Origin: Alistipes sp. ZOR0009
GTDB lineage: Bacteria > Bacteroidota > Bacteroidia > Bacteroidales > ZOR0009
Direction of reading: 5' to 3'
Assembly (NCBI RefSeq): GCF_000798815.1
Contig: NZ_JTLD01000033.1
Location: 124,001-188,000, forward strand
DNA length: 64,000 bases
The position numbers and the translations under genes are program-made. Of this stretch, positions 37,369 through 45,821 are shown one piece after another. The notes under the pieces were generated by a model. The model searched no databases, was not told where the DNA came from, and saw only the letters and a program-made list of their open reading frames with translations. Position 1 is the first letter of the stretch; each line of letters begins with the position of its first letter.

Positions 37369-38232
37369 CTAAAACGAGTAGGCTAGCCCAACGCTCAAAA
37401 TCTCCTTAAACTGAATTTTGCTGATTACGTTATCGTCGTAAATCAGGTTGGTAGTAAGCGTGGTGGCCAAATATTTGTTTACCTTCATAAAGAGTATCAT
37501 CTGCCAGTTGACGTCGATATTCTGGGGCTTGTCGTTGTAGCTGGAGAAGAGCTGCAGCGATGTTTCGATGTTTACGTTTTTGATGATATTCTCCTTCTTG
37601 TACTTTGCGGCAACTACAGCACCCACTTCCGATTTGCTATGCTCACCTGGCGTTACGCCAAAGGCGCCAATGCTCGAGAGGTAATCGTTGCGCACAAAGG
37701 TGTACTTGGCCGATATGGGCGAGATGAGAATGGAGAGCGTTTGGCTTTTGTTGATAAACTCCATACCCAACGAGGTAATCAGAAACGCTGGAGCAAAGAA
37801 TTGTGAGGTAAACTTTTTTGGATCGACCCCGTAGTCGTAGCCGTTGGCAAATTGCGTTTGGAGGTTGGCGCGTGCCGAGTAGTACCAATGGCCCGACGCC
37901 TTATAGCCAAATTGGGAGTTGAGGCTAATTTGATCGTTCACCTTTTTTGTCCCCTTACTTTCGAGATGCTGAATTCCGTAGCCTAGGTTTACTCCATTTT
38001 GCCAAATAGACTTGCTCCAAGTACGAACAGCGTTTATATTGAAGATGCTGTTTAGGGAGTAGGTGTTTTCGCCTCCCGCAGTCCAGTTGCTCAGAGCCAC
38101 CTGCGAAAACCCTATGCTTCCTTCTCCTTTAACTGCCCATCCATATTTAATGGAATCTTTAGGCGCTTCCTGTGCGCTGGTGTACGCGCATAGCGCCATC
38201 AGTGCTACCGTTAGTAATGTTAATCGTTGCAT
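37369..38232 (-). CDS. DUF3078 family outer-membrane-type protein
   Basis: The protein has a signal peptide (cleavage near SAQE) and the DUF3078 opening FSQVALSNWTAGGENTYSLN. Alternating beta strands follow, and the C-terminus LSVGLAYSF ends in Phe like a barrel. The family is restricted to Bacteroidota and its role is not known. Single gene with no obvious partner. Confidence 0.8.
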   Translation of the reverse strand: MQRLTLLTVALMALCAYTSAQEAPKDSIKYGWAVKGEGSIGFSQVALSNWTAGGENTYSLNSIFNINAVRTWSKSIWQNGVNLGYGIQHLESKGTKKVNDQISLNSQFGYKASGHWYYSARANLQTQFANGYDYGVDPKKFTSQFFAPAFLITSLGMEFINKSQTLSILISPISAKYTFVRNDYLSSIGAFGVTPGEHSKSEVGAVVAAKYKKENIIKNVNIETSLQLFSSYNDKPQNIDVNWQMILFMKVNKYLATTLTTNLIYDDNVISKIQFKEILSVGLAYSF

Positions 38233-38391
38233 ACTAAATAATATTTGCGGTTTAGTTGATAAACTGATAACCTAATCTACTTGTTCAGTTAACGTCTATT
38301 GTAAAATAAGTAACGAATTTTAGAACTGCCAAAAATGGCAAGTGGTTTCGGTCTGATTTTTGTTAATTTTGGAATTCAAAATATTAAATGA

Positions 38392-38892
38392 ATGAGCGTA
38401 GCAGAGAACAACTCTACCATGCAGCAGGAGCAAGAGCCCGAAAAGATGAAGAAATCTCTTGGGGTAAGGTTTAGGGAATACTCCTTAAAGGTAAAAGATT
38501 TGATGGTTGACCCCAACGAGAGCGATTTTACGAAAAGTATCTCCATTTCGGTGGGCGTTTTTATTTCGATAGTTCCGGCTTGGGGATTACAGACCTTAAT
38601 TGCTGTTGGTGCGGCTTTTCTGTTTAGGTTAAACAAGCCGCTGGTTATTGCGGCTAGCTATTTGAGCGTTCCGCCGATACTTGGCCCAATTTTGGTTTTA
38701 AGCATGGGGCTAGGGGCTTTTTTTGTAGATAAGGCGGTGCATATAACGTTAGCAACAGCCAACTACGATTTGGTAATGGCTGCGCTGCATCAGTACATAA
38801 TAGGAAGCGTGGTGCTTGCGCTGATTGCTGCTCCCGTTTTTGGAATTCTAACCTTTGGAATTCTCAAGATATTTGTAAGAAAGCGAGCCTAG
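38392..38892 (+). CDS. DUF2062 membrane protein
   Basis: The 166-residue protein has a charged N-terminus (1-45) and three to four hydrophobic segments (about 48-72, 80-105, 135-160). The signature ISVGVFISIVPAWGLQT belongs to the DUF2062 family of inner-membrane proteins, sometimes linked to glycosyltransferases. Function is unknown. A perfect TAATTTTG -7 box lies at 38364-38371. Confidence 0.78.
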   Translation: MSVAENNSTMQQEQEPEKMKKSLGVRFREYSLKVKDLMVDPNESDFTKSISISVGVFISIVPAWGLQTLIAVGAAFLFRLNKPLVIAASYLSVPPILGPILVLSMGLGAFFVDKAVHITLATANYDLVMAALHQYIIGSVVLALIAAPVFGILTFGILKIFVRKRA

Positions 38893-38905
38893 GTGCTCGC
38901 TTTCT
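38878..38905. terminator. Bidirectional terminator overlapping the DUF2062 stop codon
   Basis: AGAAAGCGAGC / GCTCGCTTTCT (38878-38888 / 38895-38905) pairs perfectly. The first arm uses the last codons of the DUF2062 gene. Confidence 0.75.
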
Positions 38906-38908
38906 TCG

Positions 38909-40324
38909 TTAATTGACTTTTTTAGGGGAGAGGGGCTTTTTCTCTATAATTTCACCTTTACTGTTCACCTTTGTTTTATAGGCCTGCTTTTTCCCATCGG
39001 TACCAACTTCGAAGAAAAAGTATTCGTTATCTCGTTCAACTTTTTTCTTTACGCTGGAGTAGCTGCTTTCTAATTCGGGCGAAATGGTTTTACCCATTTT
39101 CCGTTTTTCGTCAACCTTTCGAAGGAAACTTTTCAGCTCGTTAATTCCTTTAGGAAACTCCTTAAATTCGTTGCTATAGATATCGGAAATGCTATAGTAA
39201 GGGATTGTGCTTTCTGGATCGTACTCTTTGGCCTTGTTGAAGCTCTCTATGGCATCTGAAAATCTTCGAGTTTTTTCGAATATGTTGCCATACTCGATAT
39301 AGCCCATAAATAGCTTGGTGTGATCGGGCTTTAAGTTGTCGATGGCCTTGGCAATATATCTTAATGCGTTTTTATTATCGTTAACTTCGTAGTACGACTT
39401 GCCTAGATAGTAGGGGATTTCGAACATTAAGCTATCCATATCTACGCTTTTGTTGTAAACCCGCTGTAAATATTCCGAAGCATCGAGATAAAATCCTTTT
39501 TTGAAGCTGGCAAAGCCGCCCAGCTTGTCGCAGTAAGTTTCGGTGCTATCACCGTCGTTTATTAGATTCTTTATGTAGGTAAGGCACGAGTCAATCTCCT
39601 CATTTCTGTAATGGGCGTTGGCAATATTGCGGCGGAGTAGAATTGCTAGGCGTGAGTTTTTGTCGGGAAGCTGTGCAAGCCCCATTTGGGCAGTAGCAAT
39701 ACTTTCAGTGTATTTGTTATTCGCTATTTGCGCGCTGGAAAGGAGAAGCACTGTTCCGATATTGGAAGAGTCGAGCTGAACTGCCTTTATGTAGGCCGGA
39801 AGCGCATTTTTTGATTCGTTGTTAGATTCGTATACGCGTCCTAGATTTCGGAAGTAGGATGCGTTGCTGCTATCTATAGCGCAAAGTCTACGAGCAAAAA
39901 AGAGGGCGCTTTGCATGTTTCTACTGCTAAGATAAAATTTTAGCATCAGGCTAAGGGCTTGCGTATTGTTGGAGTCGAGCTCGTTAACTTTTTGTAGGGA
40001 GAGCAGAGCCTTGTCCTCCTCGCCTTTGGCGAGGTAAACTTCGCTAAGCAGCAGGGATGTTTTCACATCGTTAGAGTCGAGTAGGTAGGCTCGGTTGAGG
40101 TAGTCGATGCTTTTGCTGTAGCTGTTCTTGTCCTTGTAGGCAAGCGCCAAACGACTGTACACCTTTTTAGATGGTTGTCCAGTTGACAGCAGCTGTTCGC
40201 CAAACCTGATTATGGCCTCTCTATCGTCGTTTATGATGGCGCGGTTGTACTCCTCGCGTTGTGCGAAGAGGGTAGTGCTGCTAAAGAATAGAAGTGTTGA
40301 TACTAAGATTTGTAATGCTTTCAT
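38909..40324 (-). CDS. Secreted TPR protein
   Basis: The 471-residue protein starts with a signal peptide (ending LFAQ, residue 22). At least eight tetratricopeptide units follow (for example YSKSIDYLNRAYLLDSND and FSDAIESFNKAKEYDPES). TPRs serve as protein-binding scaffolds, so it is probably a periplasmic adaptor. The last 40 residues are Lys-rich. It is downstream of the M56-TonB gene on the same strand, but a strong hairpin lies between them. Confidence 0.8.
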   Translation of the reverse strand: MKALQILVSTLLFFSSTTLFAQREEYNRAIINDDREAIIRFGEQLLSTGQPSKKVYSRLALAYKDKNSYSKSIDYLNRAYLLDSNDVKTSLLLSEVYLAKGEEDKALLSLQKVNELDSNNTQALSLMLKFYLSSRNMQSALFFARRLCAIDSSNASYFRNLGRVYESNNESKNALPAYIKAVQLDSSNIGTVLLLSSAQIANNKYTESIATAQMGLAQLPDKNSRLAILLRRNIANAHYRNEEIDSCLTYIKNLINDGDSTETYCDKLGGFASFKKGFYLDASEYLQRVYNKSVDMDSLMFEIPYYLGKSYYEVNDNKNALRYIAKAIDNLKPDHTKLFMGYIEYGNIFEKTRRFSDAIESFNKAKEYDPESTIPYYSISDIYSNEFKEFPKGINELKSFLRKVDEKRKMGKTISPELESSYSSVKKKVERDNEYFFFEVGTDGKKQAYKTKVNSKGEIIEKKPLSPKKVN

Positions 40325-40352
40325 GGGTAAGCGTTAGATTCGGTTTCGTAGG

Positions 40353-40397
40353 ATTAATTTAAGCACTGCCGAGGGGGGCGGCAGTGCTTAAATTAAT
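40353..40397. terminator. Perfect 19-bp hairpin after the M56 gene
   Basis: The arms 40353-40371 and 40379-40397 are perfectly complementary over 19 bp around a 7-nt purine loop. AT-rich bases replace a conventional T run. It probably ends the BlaI-M56 transcript. It is longer than any other terminator here. Confidence 0.6.
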
Positions 40398-40475
40398 GCT
40401 GACTTGGGAGACTTAATTAAGTGTATAGCTTAAAATGAAAGATTTAGGATTGTTTGTAAGAATGAATCGCTATAC

Positions 40476-42383
40476 CTACTTTTTCCCAATTATGTTTGCG
40501 CCAGTTAGAACTTTTGATTCTGAGGTGCCTTCTACTACAGTCATTTCAATTACACCATTTTTCCCCTTTTCTCCATACTTTGCAACGGCACTTTCTCCTT
40601 TTAGAATAGTAATTTTATCTACGGTTCCGAGGTTGTTAACATCTCCTGTGTACTCTTTGCCGTTCACGATTTTGAGAACCTTTGATAGGTCTTCGCTCGT
40701 TTGTGTAGATTCGGGAGCCCCGTCGAACTTAAACTTAATAGGGAAGGTAAACGATACTCTTACTGGCTTTCCCTTCTGCTTTCCTGGATCCCATTTGGGA
40801 GAATTCTTAACAATTCGGATGGCCTCTTGGTTGAGAGAGGGATCTGTGCCTCTGAGTATTTTTACGTTAGAAACTTCACCTGATGCTTCTACAATGAACT
40901 GTACATATACGGTTCCTTGTATTCCTTTTTTTGCTGCCTCTTCGGGGTATTTCAGCTTTGCACCTACGTACTCCCTAAAGCCTAAGCTGGCCTCTTTACC
41001 ATTGAAGGTGGGCATGTCCTCGGCAACTAAGTAAATTGCCTCTTCTCCTTTACCTTTTTTTGAGACCTTTGTCCAATCGGAGAGCATGTAGTGAATAGGG
41101 AAGGTGAAGGAAATTCGTACTGGCGTTCCTTTTATTTCGCCTGCTTTCCATCCAGTTGCTTGAGATACTACTCGTATGGCCTCCTTATCCAGGGATGGGT
41201 CAACTCCTTTTAGAATATTTACATTGGAAACAGAGCCATCTTTTTCTACAATAAACTGTACGTAAACGTTTCCTTGGATGCCGTTTTTAAGAGCAACCTC
41301 AGGATATTTAAGGTTCTTAACAATGTACTCTCGGAAGCCTAGAGTTGCATCTTTACCTTTAAAGGTGGGCATCACTTCAGCAGTATTGTAGATCTTATCA
41401 TCCTGAAGTGTTGCTTCACTTGCTAATTGAGTAAAATTGGTGGATGCATCGTTCGAAGTTGAGGTTGCGTTATTTTTCGATATCTTATCAACCCCCATTT
41501 CCACGGTAAACGAGGTAAGCGCGAGTGCCGATACGAATGCTACTGGAACGAGTATTCCTTTTACTCGTAACCATGCTGAATTACGATTTTTGTTCATCAT
41601 CTTGATGCGTTTTTTAATAAGGATTAAGCTGAAATGGTTTACCGGAACCACCTCTCTCCCTACCGTGGCGTTTACCAGCGAGGCTTGATACTCGTACGTG
41701 TCGATTCCGAGATCGACAACCGCTCGGTCGGCGGTGTACTCGTGGTTTTCGACAATTAGCCGCTTAAGCATCCACGACGCTGGGTTAAACCATTGGAACA
41801 CCGTAAATATTTCGCCTAAAAGCATATCCAACGAGTGCCAATGCCGGCTATGAACGCGCTCGTGGATGAGCATCTTGGTTAAATCGCGGTGTTCAATTAG
41901 CTTCTCGGGAAAGACAATCCATCCAAAGAAGGCAAAGGGGGAGATGGCCGCGCGGGTCACCTTTATTTGGTAGCTATCGATAGCCAAATTTTTTGCGGTT
42001 GCAATGATATAGATTACTCTGATGTACGAGCCTACCATTTTAAGCAGGAAAATGGCCACTCCAGTAAGGTAAACGGTAAGAATAATGTTGCAGGTGCTGC
42101 CCCAATCGCCGTTGGCGCTGGTGCTGCTGGGGGTAACTACGAGTTCGGGAATATTTATGGTGTAGGTTGGGCTTATGACCACCGCCGGAAGTAAGTTTCC
42201 CTGCGAGGTTCCCTGCTGCATGGTTAGAATGGGAACCACTACGCTCCAAACGATTGCTCCAACCAGATAGAATCGGTTTCGGACGAGCGTCTGGTCGGCC
42301 GATAGGGCTGCCTTAAAGAGCAGCATCAGGAGCAGTATACTTAGGGATGCTTTCCCTAAGTATATTAGAAACTCGACGGTCAT
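40476..42383 (-). CDS. M56 (BlaR1-like) membrane metallopeptidase with two TonB C-terminal domains
   Basis: This 635-residue protein has an N-terminal M56 domain with transmembrane helices (about 5-25, 38-56, 100-120) and the zinc site HERVH (174-178) plus ENHEYTAD (212-219). A further transmembrane helix lies near 275-290. Two tandem TonB C-terminal-like domains follow (about 340-435 and 450-545), each with FKGK/FNGK..LGFREYV..KLKYPE and YVQFIVE. The last segment (about 575-620, ILKGESAVAKYGEKGKNGVI) resembles the plug of SusC-type receptors. M56 proteins signal by cleaving BlaI-type repressors, and the blaI-like gene overlaps by 4 bp. The inducer is unknown. Confidence 0.85.
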   Translation of the reverse strand: MTVEFLIYLGKASLSILLLMLLFKAALSADQTLVRNRFYLVGAIVWSVVVPILTMQQGTSQGNLLPAVVISPTYTINIPELVVTPSSTSANGDWGSTCNIILTVYLTGVAIFLLKMVGSYIRVIYIIATAKNLAIDSYQIKVTRAAISPFAFFGWIVFPEKLIEHRDLTKMLIHERVHSRHWHSLDMLLGEIFTVFQWFNPASWMLKRLIVENHEYTADRAVVDLGIDTYEYQASLVNATVGREVVPVNHFSLILIKKRIKMMNKNRNSAWLRVKGILVPVAFVSALALTSFTVEMGVDKISKNNATSTSNDASTNFTQLASEATLQDDKIYNTAEVMPTFKGKDATLGFREYIVKNLKYPEVALKNGIQGNVYVQFIVEKDGSVSNVNILKGVDPSLDKEAIRVVSQATGWKAGEIKGTPVRISFTFPIHYMLSDWTKVSKKGKGEEAIYLVAEDMPTFNGKEASLGFREYVGAKLKYPEEAAKKGIQGTVYVQFIVEASGEVSNVKILRGTDPSLNQEAIRIVKNSPKWDPGKQKGKPVRVSFTFPIKFKFDGAPESTQTSEDLSKVLKIVNGKEYTGDVNNLGTVDKITILKGESAVAKYGEKGKNGVIEMTVVEGTSESKVLTGANIIGKK

Positions 42384-42751
42384 GATTCCTTCTTATTTTG
42401 TTTTACCATCTCGAGGATCTCCTTCAGGTCGTCTTCGGTAAGCTTCTCGTTTTTGGCAAAAAACGATACGATGTTTTTGTACGAATTCTCGAAGTAGCTA
42501 TTAACGAAGCTCGACAGGAAGCTGGAGGTATACTCCTCTTGCTTTACAATGGGGAAGTAAACGTTTACGTTTCCGTAGGTTTTGTGATCGATAAAACCTT
42601 TAGACTCCAGCACTTTGATAACGGTAGCAAGCGTGTTGTAGTGAGGCCTTTTCTTTTCAGGATAGTTTTCGAGCACATCCTTTACAGTACCTTCGCCGGT
42701 TTTCCATACTGCTAGCATTACCTTCTCTTCTTGACGTGTTAACTTTTCCAT
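42380..42751 (-). CDS. BlaI/MecI/CopY family repressor
   Basis: The 123-residue winged-helix repressor has the family start LTRQEEKVMLAVWKTGEGTV and the recognition region YNTLATVIKVLESKGFIDHK. The C-terminal helical part mediates dimerisation and contains the site usually cut by the M56 partner. The stop overlaps the M56 gene start (ATGA), so the pair is translationally coupled. A large dyad just upstream is the likely operator. There is no beta-lactamase nearby, so target genes other than its own operon are unknown. Confidence 0.9.
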   Translation of the reverse strand: MEKLTRQEEKVMLAVWKTGEGTVKDVLENYPEKKRPHYNTLATVIKVLESKGFIDHKTYGNVNVYFPIVKQEEYTSSFLSSFVNSYFENSYKNIVSFFAKNEKLTEDDLKEILEMVKQNKKES

Positions 42752-42782
42752 TGCTATTTAAAATTATCTACAAACAAATGTA

Positions 42783-42817
42783 ACTATAAAAATAGTAATA
42801 ACAACTATTTTTATAGT
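42783..42817. promoter_or_regulatory. Probable BlaI-type operator
   Basis: ACTATAAAAATAGT (42783-42796) and ACTATTTTTATAGT (42804-42817) are perfect inverted copies separated by 7 nt. Each 14-mer is itself nearly palindromic (ACTAT/ATAGT), so two repressor dimers could bind 21 bp apart on one face of the helix. It ends 32 nt before the repressor start codon. Confidence 0.7.
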
Positions 42818-42888
42818 ATTTATTTTATATTTTTAGTTTTGGAAGGGGCTTGTTGAAGCAACTGCCATTAAATCAGGGATAAAAATGT

Positions 42889-42925
42889 GCTGCTTCTGAA
42901 AAAAAAAGTTTTTTTTTGAAGCAGC
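42889..42925. other. Long A/T-cored hairpin
   Basis: GCTGCTTC (42889-42896) pairs with GAAGCAGC (42918-42925). Inside, nine A and nine T (42899-42907 / 42909-42917) extend the stem almost to the tip. No gene ends here in the right orientation, so it is not an obvious terminator. Confidence 0.5.
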
Positions 42926-43206
42926 GCTTATGGTTTTTTGGGGGATGTATTCCCTTTTCTTCGATTTTGTAGCTGCGACAGTAGCGTATTTAAGCGAAAA
43001 GGGAGGGAACGAGGGGGCTTTTCTGAATCTTTAGTTTGGTTAGGACGATTTTTTATTCGATTTTTTTTATTCGATGGCATCTAAACCCTTTTGATTTGAA
43101 TTTTAGGCTCATTCGGCATCATCTTTTTTCTAATAGGGAAATATGGGCTCAACGATTTTCTAGAAAAACCATTTTGCTTACTCACTTAGAAGGGATACTT
43201 CCAGCA
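42926..43206. other. Intergenic stretch, nothing recognised
   Basis: AT-rich sequence with short direct repeats (TTTTTTATTCGAT at 43048 and 43063) but no gene, RNA or promoter that I can support. Confidence 0.4.
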
Positions 43207-43603
43207 ATTTTAAAAAGTAGGACTCCGAAACGGTTTTGCATACCTCCGAAACTAAAAGGCAGGTCTCCGAAATCGTTTTGCATACCTCCGAAACCCAAAA
43301 GCAGATATGAAAAATGATTTTTCCTATCTACGAAAGCAAAAAGTAGGTCTCCGAAATGGTTTTTCATATCTCCGAAACCAAAAAGTAGATGTGCAAAACG
43401 GTTTTTCATATCTCCGAAACCAAAAAGTAGATGTGCAAAATGCTTTTTCCTATCTACGAAATCAAAAAGCAGGTATGCAAAATGGATTTTCCTATCTACG
43501 AAAGCAAAAAACAGGTACGAAAAATGGTTTTTCCTATCTGCAAAATCAAATTGCAGGTACGAAAAATCATTTTTCGTACCTGCAAAAATAAAACGCAGAT
43601 TAT
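43207..43603. repeat. 42-nt degenerate tandem repeat array with 21-nt sub-periodicity
   Basis: About nine 42-nt units of the type CTCCGAAACC-AAAAAGTAGATGTGCAAAAC-GGTTTTTCATAT follow each other, with first half-unit anchors at 43223, 43265, 43307, 43349, 43391 and 43433 and onward to about 43600. Each unit is two 21-nt halves, both built around CTnCGAAA. Variation is confined to fixed columns (CTCCGAAA/CTACGAAA, GCATAC/TCATAT). Because 42 is divisible by 3, several frames stay open across it on both strands. No frame shows start sites or codon bias pointing to a real gene. Confidence 0.88.
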
Positions 43604-44122
43604 CAAGTGTTTCCTTGTTTTGGTGCATTTGGAATGGCGCTACAAAGCGTATATTGGGGGTCTACCGCCTTGCAAAGCGAGCTTATGAAGGCTATAAGCT
43701 GCTTTATGGGCCACTTTGAGGTGAAAATGCTGGAGAATAAAAATCCGAAGTTCGAAGCCTTGGACAGGAGCATCACCGTAGTGTAATATAATGTTAGAGC
43801 AGAGCGCGGCAAAGGGCAAAATAGGCAAGGAGGGTACGCCTAGCCTGATGCGCTGCTAAGCTGGCCGATTTTAATCGTAGCACCTTTTAAAGAAACTCGA
43901 ATAACCGCCTTAAAAGGATGGCTATTTTACATTGCAAGAGTCTCCTGCTACAAGGGATCTTTGGTGTAGGGTAGAGGGAGGTCTTCTTTCTTTTGGTAGA
44001 CCTGATTTTACGGCTTCTTAGGGGCTCACCCCATAAGAGTCGCTCTGCCTTTTTAGGGGAGGCGTTTTTTCTTGAATAAGCGCGCAAGGGGGTGCTGGGA
44101 CGATATTATGGCGGCTTTGTTG
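43604..44122. other. Intergenic stretch, nothing recognised
   Basis: No convincing gene. A 50-codon plus-strand frame (43634-43786) has unremarkable composition and competes with overlapping minus-strand frames, so I do not call it. No RNA or mobile-element signature is visible. Confidence 0.4.
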
Positions 44123-44154
44123 AAAAAAGAGGGCTGCCCTATGTGGAGCAGCCC
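44123..44154 (-). terminator. Terminator of the fucosidase gene
   Basis: AGGGCTGC/GCAGCCCT forms an 8-bp stem followed on the minus strand by CTTTTTTC. Confidence 0.8.
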
Positions 44155-44180
44155 TATGCTGTTTTGTTACGAGAGCCAGC

Positions 44181-45656
44181 TTATTTTGCGAGCTTCGAGA
44201 CTTTAAGCGTCCAAACGTAGCTGCATGGAGGCGTATTTTTGAGCGAGGAAGGAATGGAAACACGGAATCCGTTACCATCCTTTTTCCAGCTGAGGTTTCC
44301 TTTGTATCCCAGCAGGGTTACCTTAGCCCCTTTGGCTGGCTGGTGCGATTTTATGACAATTTCGGAGGGAATTCTCTCGCCATCCTTTGCCATATACAGG
44401 AAGTAGGTGCTGCTACCTTTTTGAGTCATGCAGATGTTGTTTTCCTTAAAGGGGGCAACGGGTTCGGTGTCGTAAATAGCTTCCTGGTTAACCTTCATCC
44501 AGCTGCTGTACTCCTTTAGCAGGTTGTAGGCGCCATCGGGCCAAGTTCCGTCGGGGGCAGGAGCAATATTTAGCAGCAGGTTTCCACCCTTAGCTACAAT
44601 ATCGACAAGCAGCTGCACGCCTTCGCGTCCGCTCATAAACTTGGCGTTAGGCGTGTACGACCAGCCGCCACCAGCGATGATGCAAGACTCCCAAGGGTAG
44701 GGAAGCGTTTTTTCGGGAACGCGATTTTCGGGCGTTAGGTAGTTTTGGTTTTTACCATGCACCGCTCTGTCTACAACAATGAGGCCTGGTTGCTTTTGGC
44801 GTGCCTTTTCTACCAGCTCGTCCATTTTAATATCCTGATTTACGATGCGGCGCTTTACAAAACCGCCTTTAGCTTCGTCCATAATGCCTTTATAGGCTTC
44901 GGCGATTACCTTGTCGTCTTTTTTGGCAACCCAACCTCCATCTAACCAAAGGATATCGATCTTACCGTAGTCCGATAGCAGCTCGAGAATTTGGTTGTGG
45001 GTAAATTCCACGTACTTATTCCATTTTTCGGGATAGGTAACGGGGTTGTAGTTCACGTTTCTATCGAAAGGAGGGTAGTAAGGATCCCAGTACCACTGGC
45101 AATGCCAGTCGGGCTTAGAGAAGTAGGCTCCGGCCCATAGTCCTTGATTGCGGAATGCCGAAAACACCTCCTTGGCAATATTTGCCTTCGAGTTTTTAGA
45201 AAAAGGGCAGGCTGCATCGGTTACCTTGTAGTCGGTATACTTTGAATCGAACATGCAGAAGCCATCGTGGTGCTTAGTGGTAAAAACCACGTAGCGCATT
45301 CCTGCTTCTTTTGCGGCTTTAGCCCACATGTCGGGGTTAAACTTGGTTGGGTTGAAGGTATTTTTCAATCCTTCGTACTCCTTTTTATATTCGAAGTAGT
45401 TTTTGAAGTTTTTTCCGGCCGTACGTTCGCACCAACCCTCATCTTCGGGGCACAGCTGCCAGCTTTCGACAATACCCCACTGGCTGTAGGTTCCCCAGTG
45501 CATTAGAAGCCCAAACTTTAGGCCCTGCCACTGCTTTACCTTCGCCATTGCTAAAGGATCTGTTTCTGGAACATAGCGTTCGTCTTCGTAGATAGCCTGT
45601 GCAAATCCGCCAAGCTGCGAGAAGGCGATGGCTGCTATCAAAAGTAATTTTCTCAT
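44181..45656 (-). CDS. GH29 alpha-L-fucosidase, exported
   Basis: The 491-residue protein removes terminal alpha-L-fucose from glycans with retention. A signal peptide (1-20, ending GGFAQA) exports it. The GH29 catalytic domain shows FGLLMHWGTYSQWG, TTKHHDGFCMF (126-136) and the nucleophile Asp239 in DILWLDGGW. A C-terminal beta domain follows (about 385-491). There is no type IX secretion tail, so it is probably periplasmic. No susCD genes or other glycosidases flank it. An inverted repeat in the leader may regulate it. Confidence 0.92.
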   Translation of the reverse strand: MRKLLLIAAIAFSQLGGFAQAIYEDERYVPETDPLAMAKVKQWQGLKFGLLMHWGTYSQWGIVESWQLCPEDEGWCERTAGKNFKNYFEYKKEYEGLKNTFNPTKFNPDMWAKAAKEAGMRYVVFTTKHHDGFCMFDSKYTDYKVTDAACPFSKNSKANIAKEVFSAFRNQGLWAGAYFSKPDWHCQWYWDPYYPPFDRNVNYNPVTYPEKWNKYVEFTHNQILELLSDYGKIDILWLDGGWVAKKDDKVIAEAYKGIMDEAKGGFVKRRIVNQDIKMDELVEKARQKQPGLIVVDRAVHGKNQNYLTPENRVPEKTLPYPWESCIIAGGGWSYTPNAKFMSGREGVQLLVDIVAKGGNLLLNIAPAPDGTWPDGAYNLLKEYSSWMKVNQEAIYDTEPVAPFKENNICMTQKGSSTYFLYMAKDGERIPSEIVIKSHQPAKGAKVTLLGYKGNLSWKKDGNGFRVSIPSSLKNTPPCSYVWTLKVSKLAK

Positions 45657-45683
45657 GGTGTTTGAGTCATGGTTAATAAAGGA

Positions 45684-45718
45684 TTAGATTGTAGAGTCAA
45701 TCTAACCATACAAAAATA
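45684..45718 (-). promoter_or_regulatory. Candidate -7 box and operator of the fucosidase gene
   Basis: On the minus strand TATTTTTG (45718-45711) matches the -7 consensus, without a clear -33. Just downstream, TTAGATTG (45684-45691) and CAATCTAA (45698-45705) form a perfect 8-bp dyad with a 6-nt spacer, placed where a repressor would block the start of transcription. Confidence 0.45.
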
Positions 45719-45821
45719 TTAAAACTAAATTGGATAGGCCACTTTTGGCTGGCTACTTTGCTAAAGTACGGTAAGTATGCTAGAATGCGGAGTGCCGCTT
45801 CTTTTTTTGAGTGTATCGGTT

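Noticed and set aside
43182-43628. Repetitive proteins on either strand of the 42-nt array
   Set aside because: A 42-nt period keeps any frame open; both strands give equally repetitive products without signal peptides, and the sister 21-nt array has a frame-breaking step.
43634-43786. 50-codon plus-strand frame
   Set aside because: No promoter, no recognisable family, and overlapping frames of similar length on the other strand.
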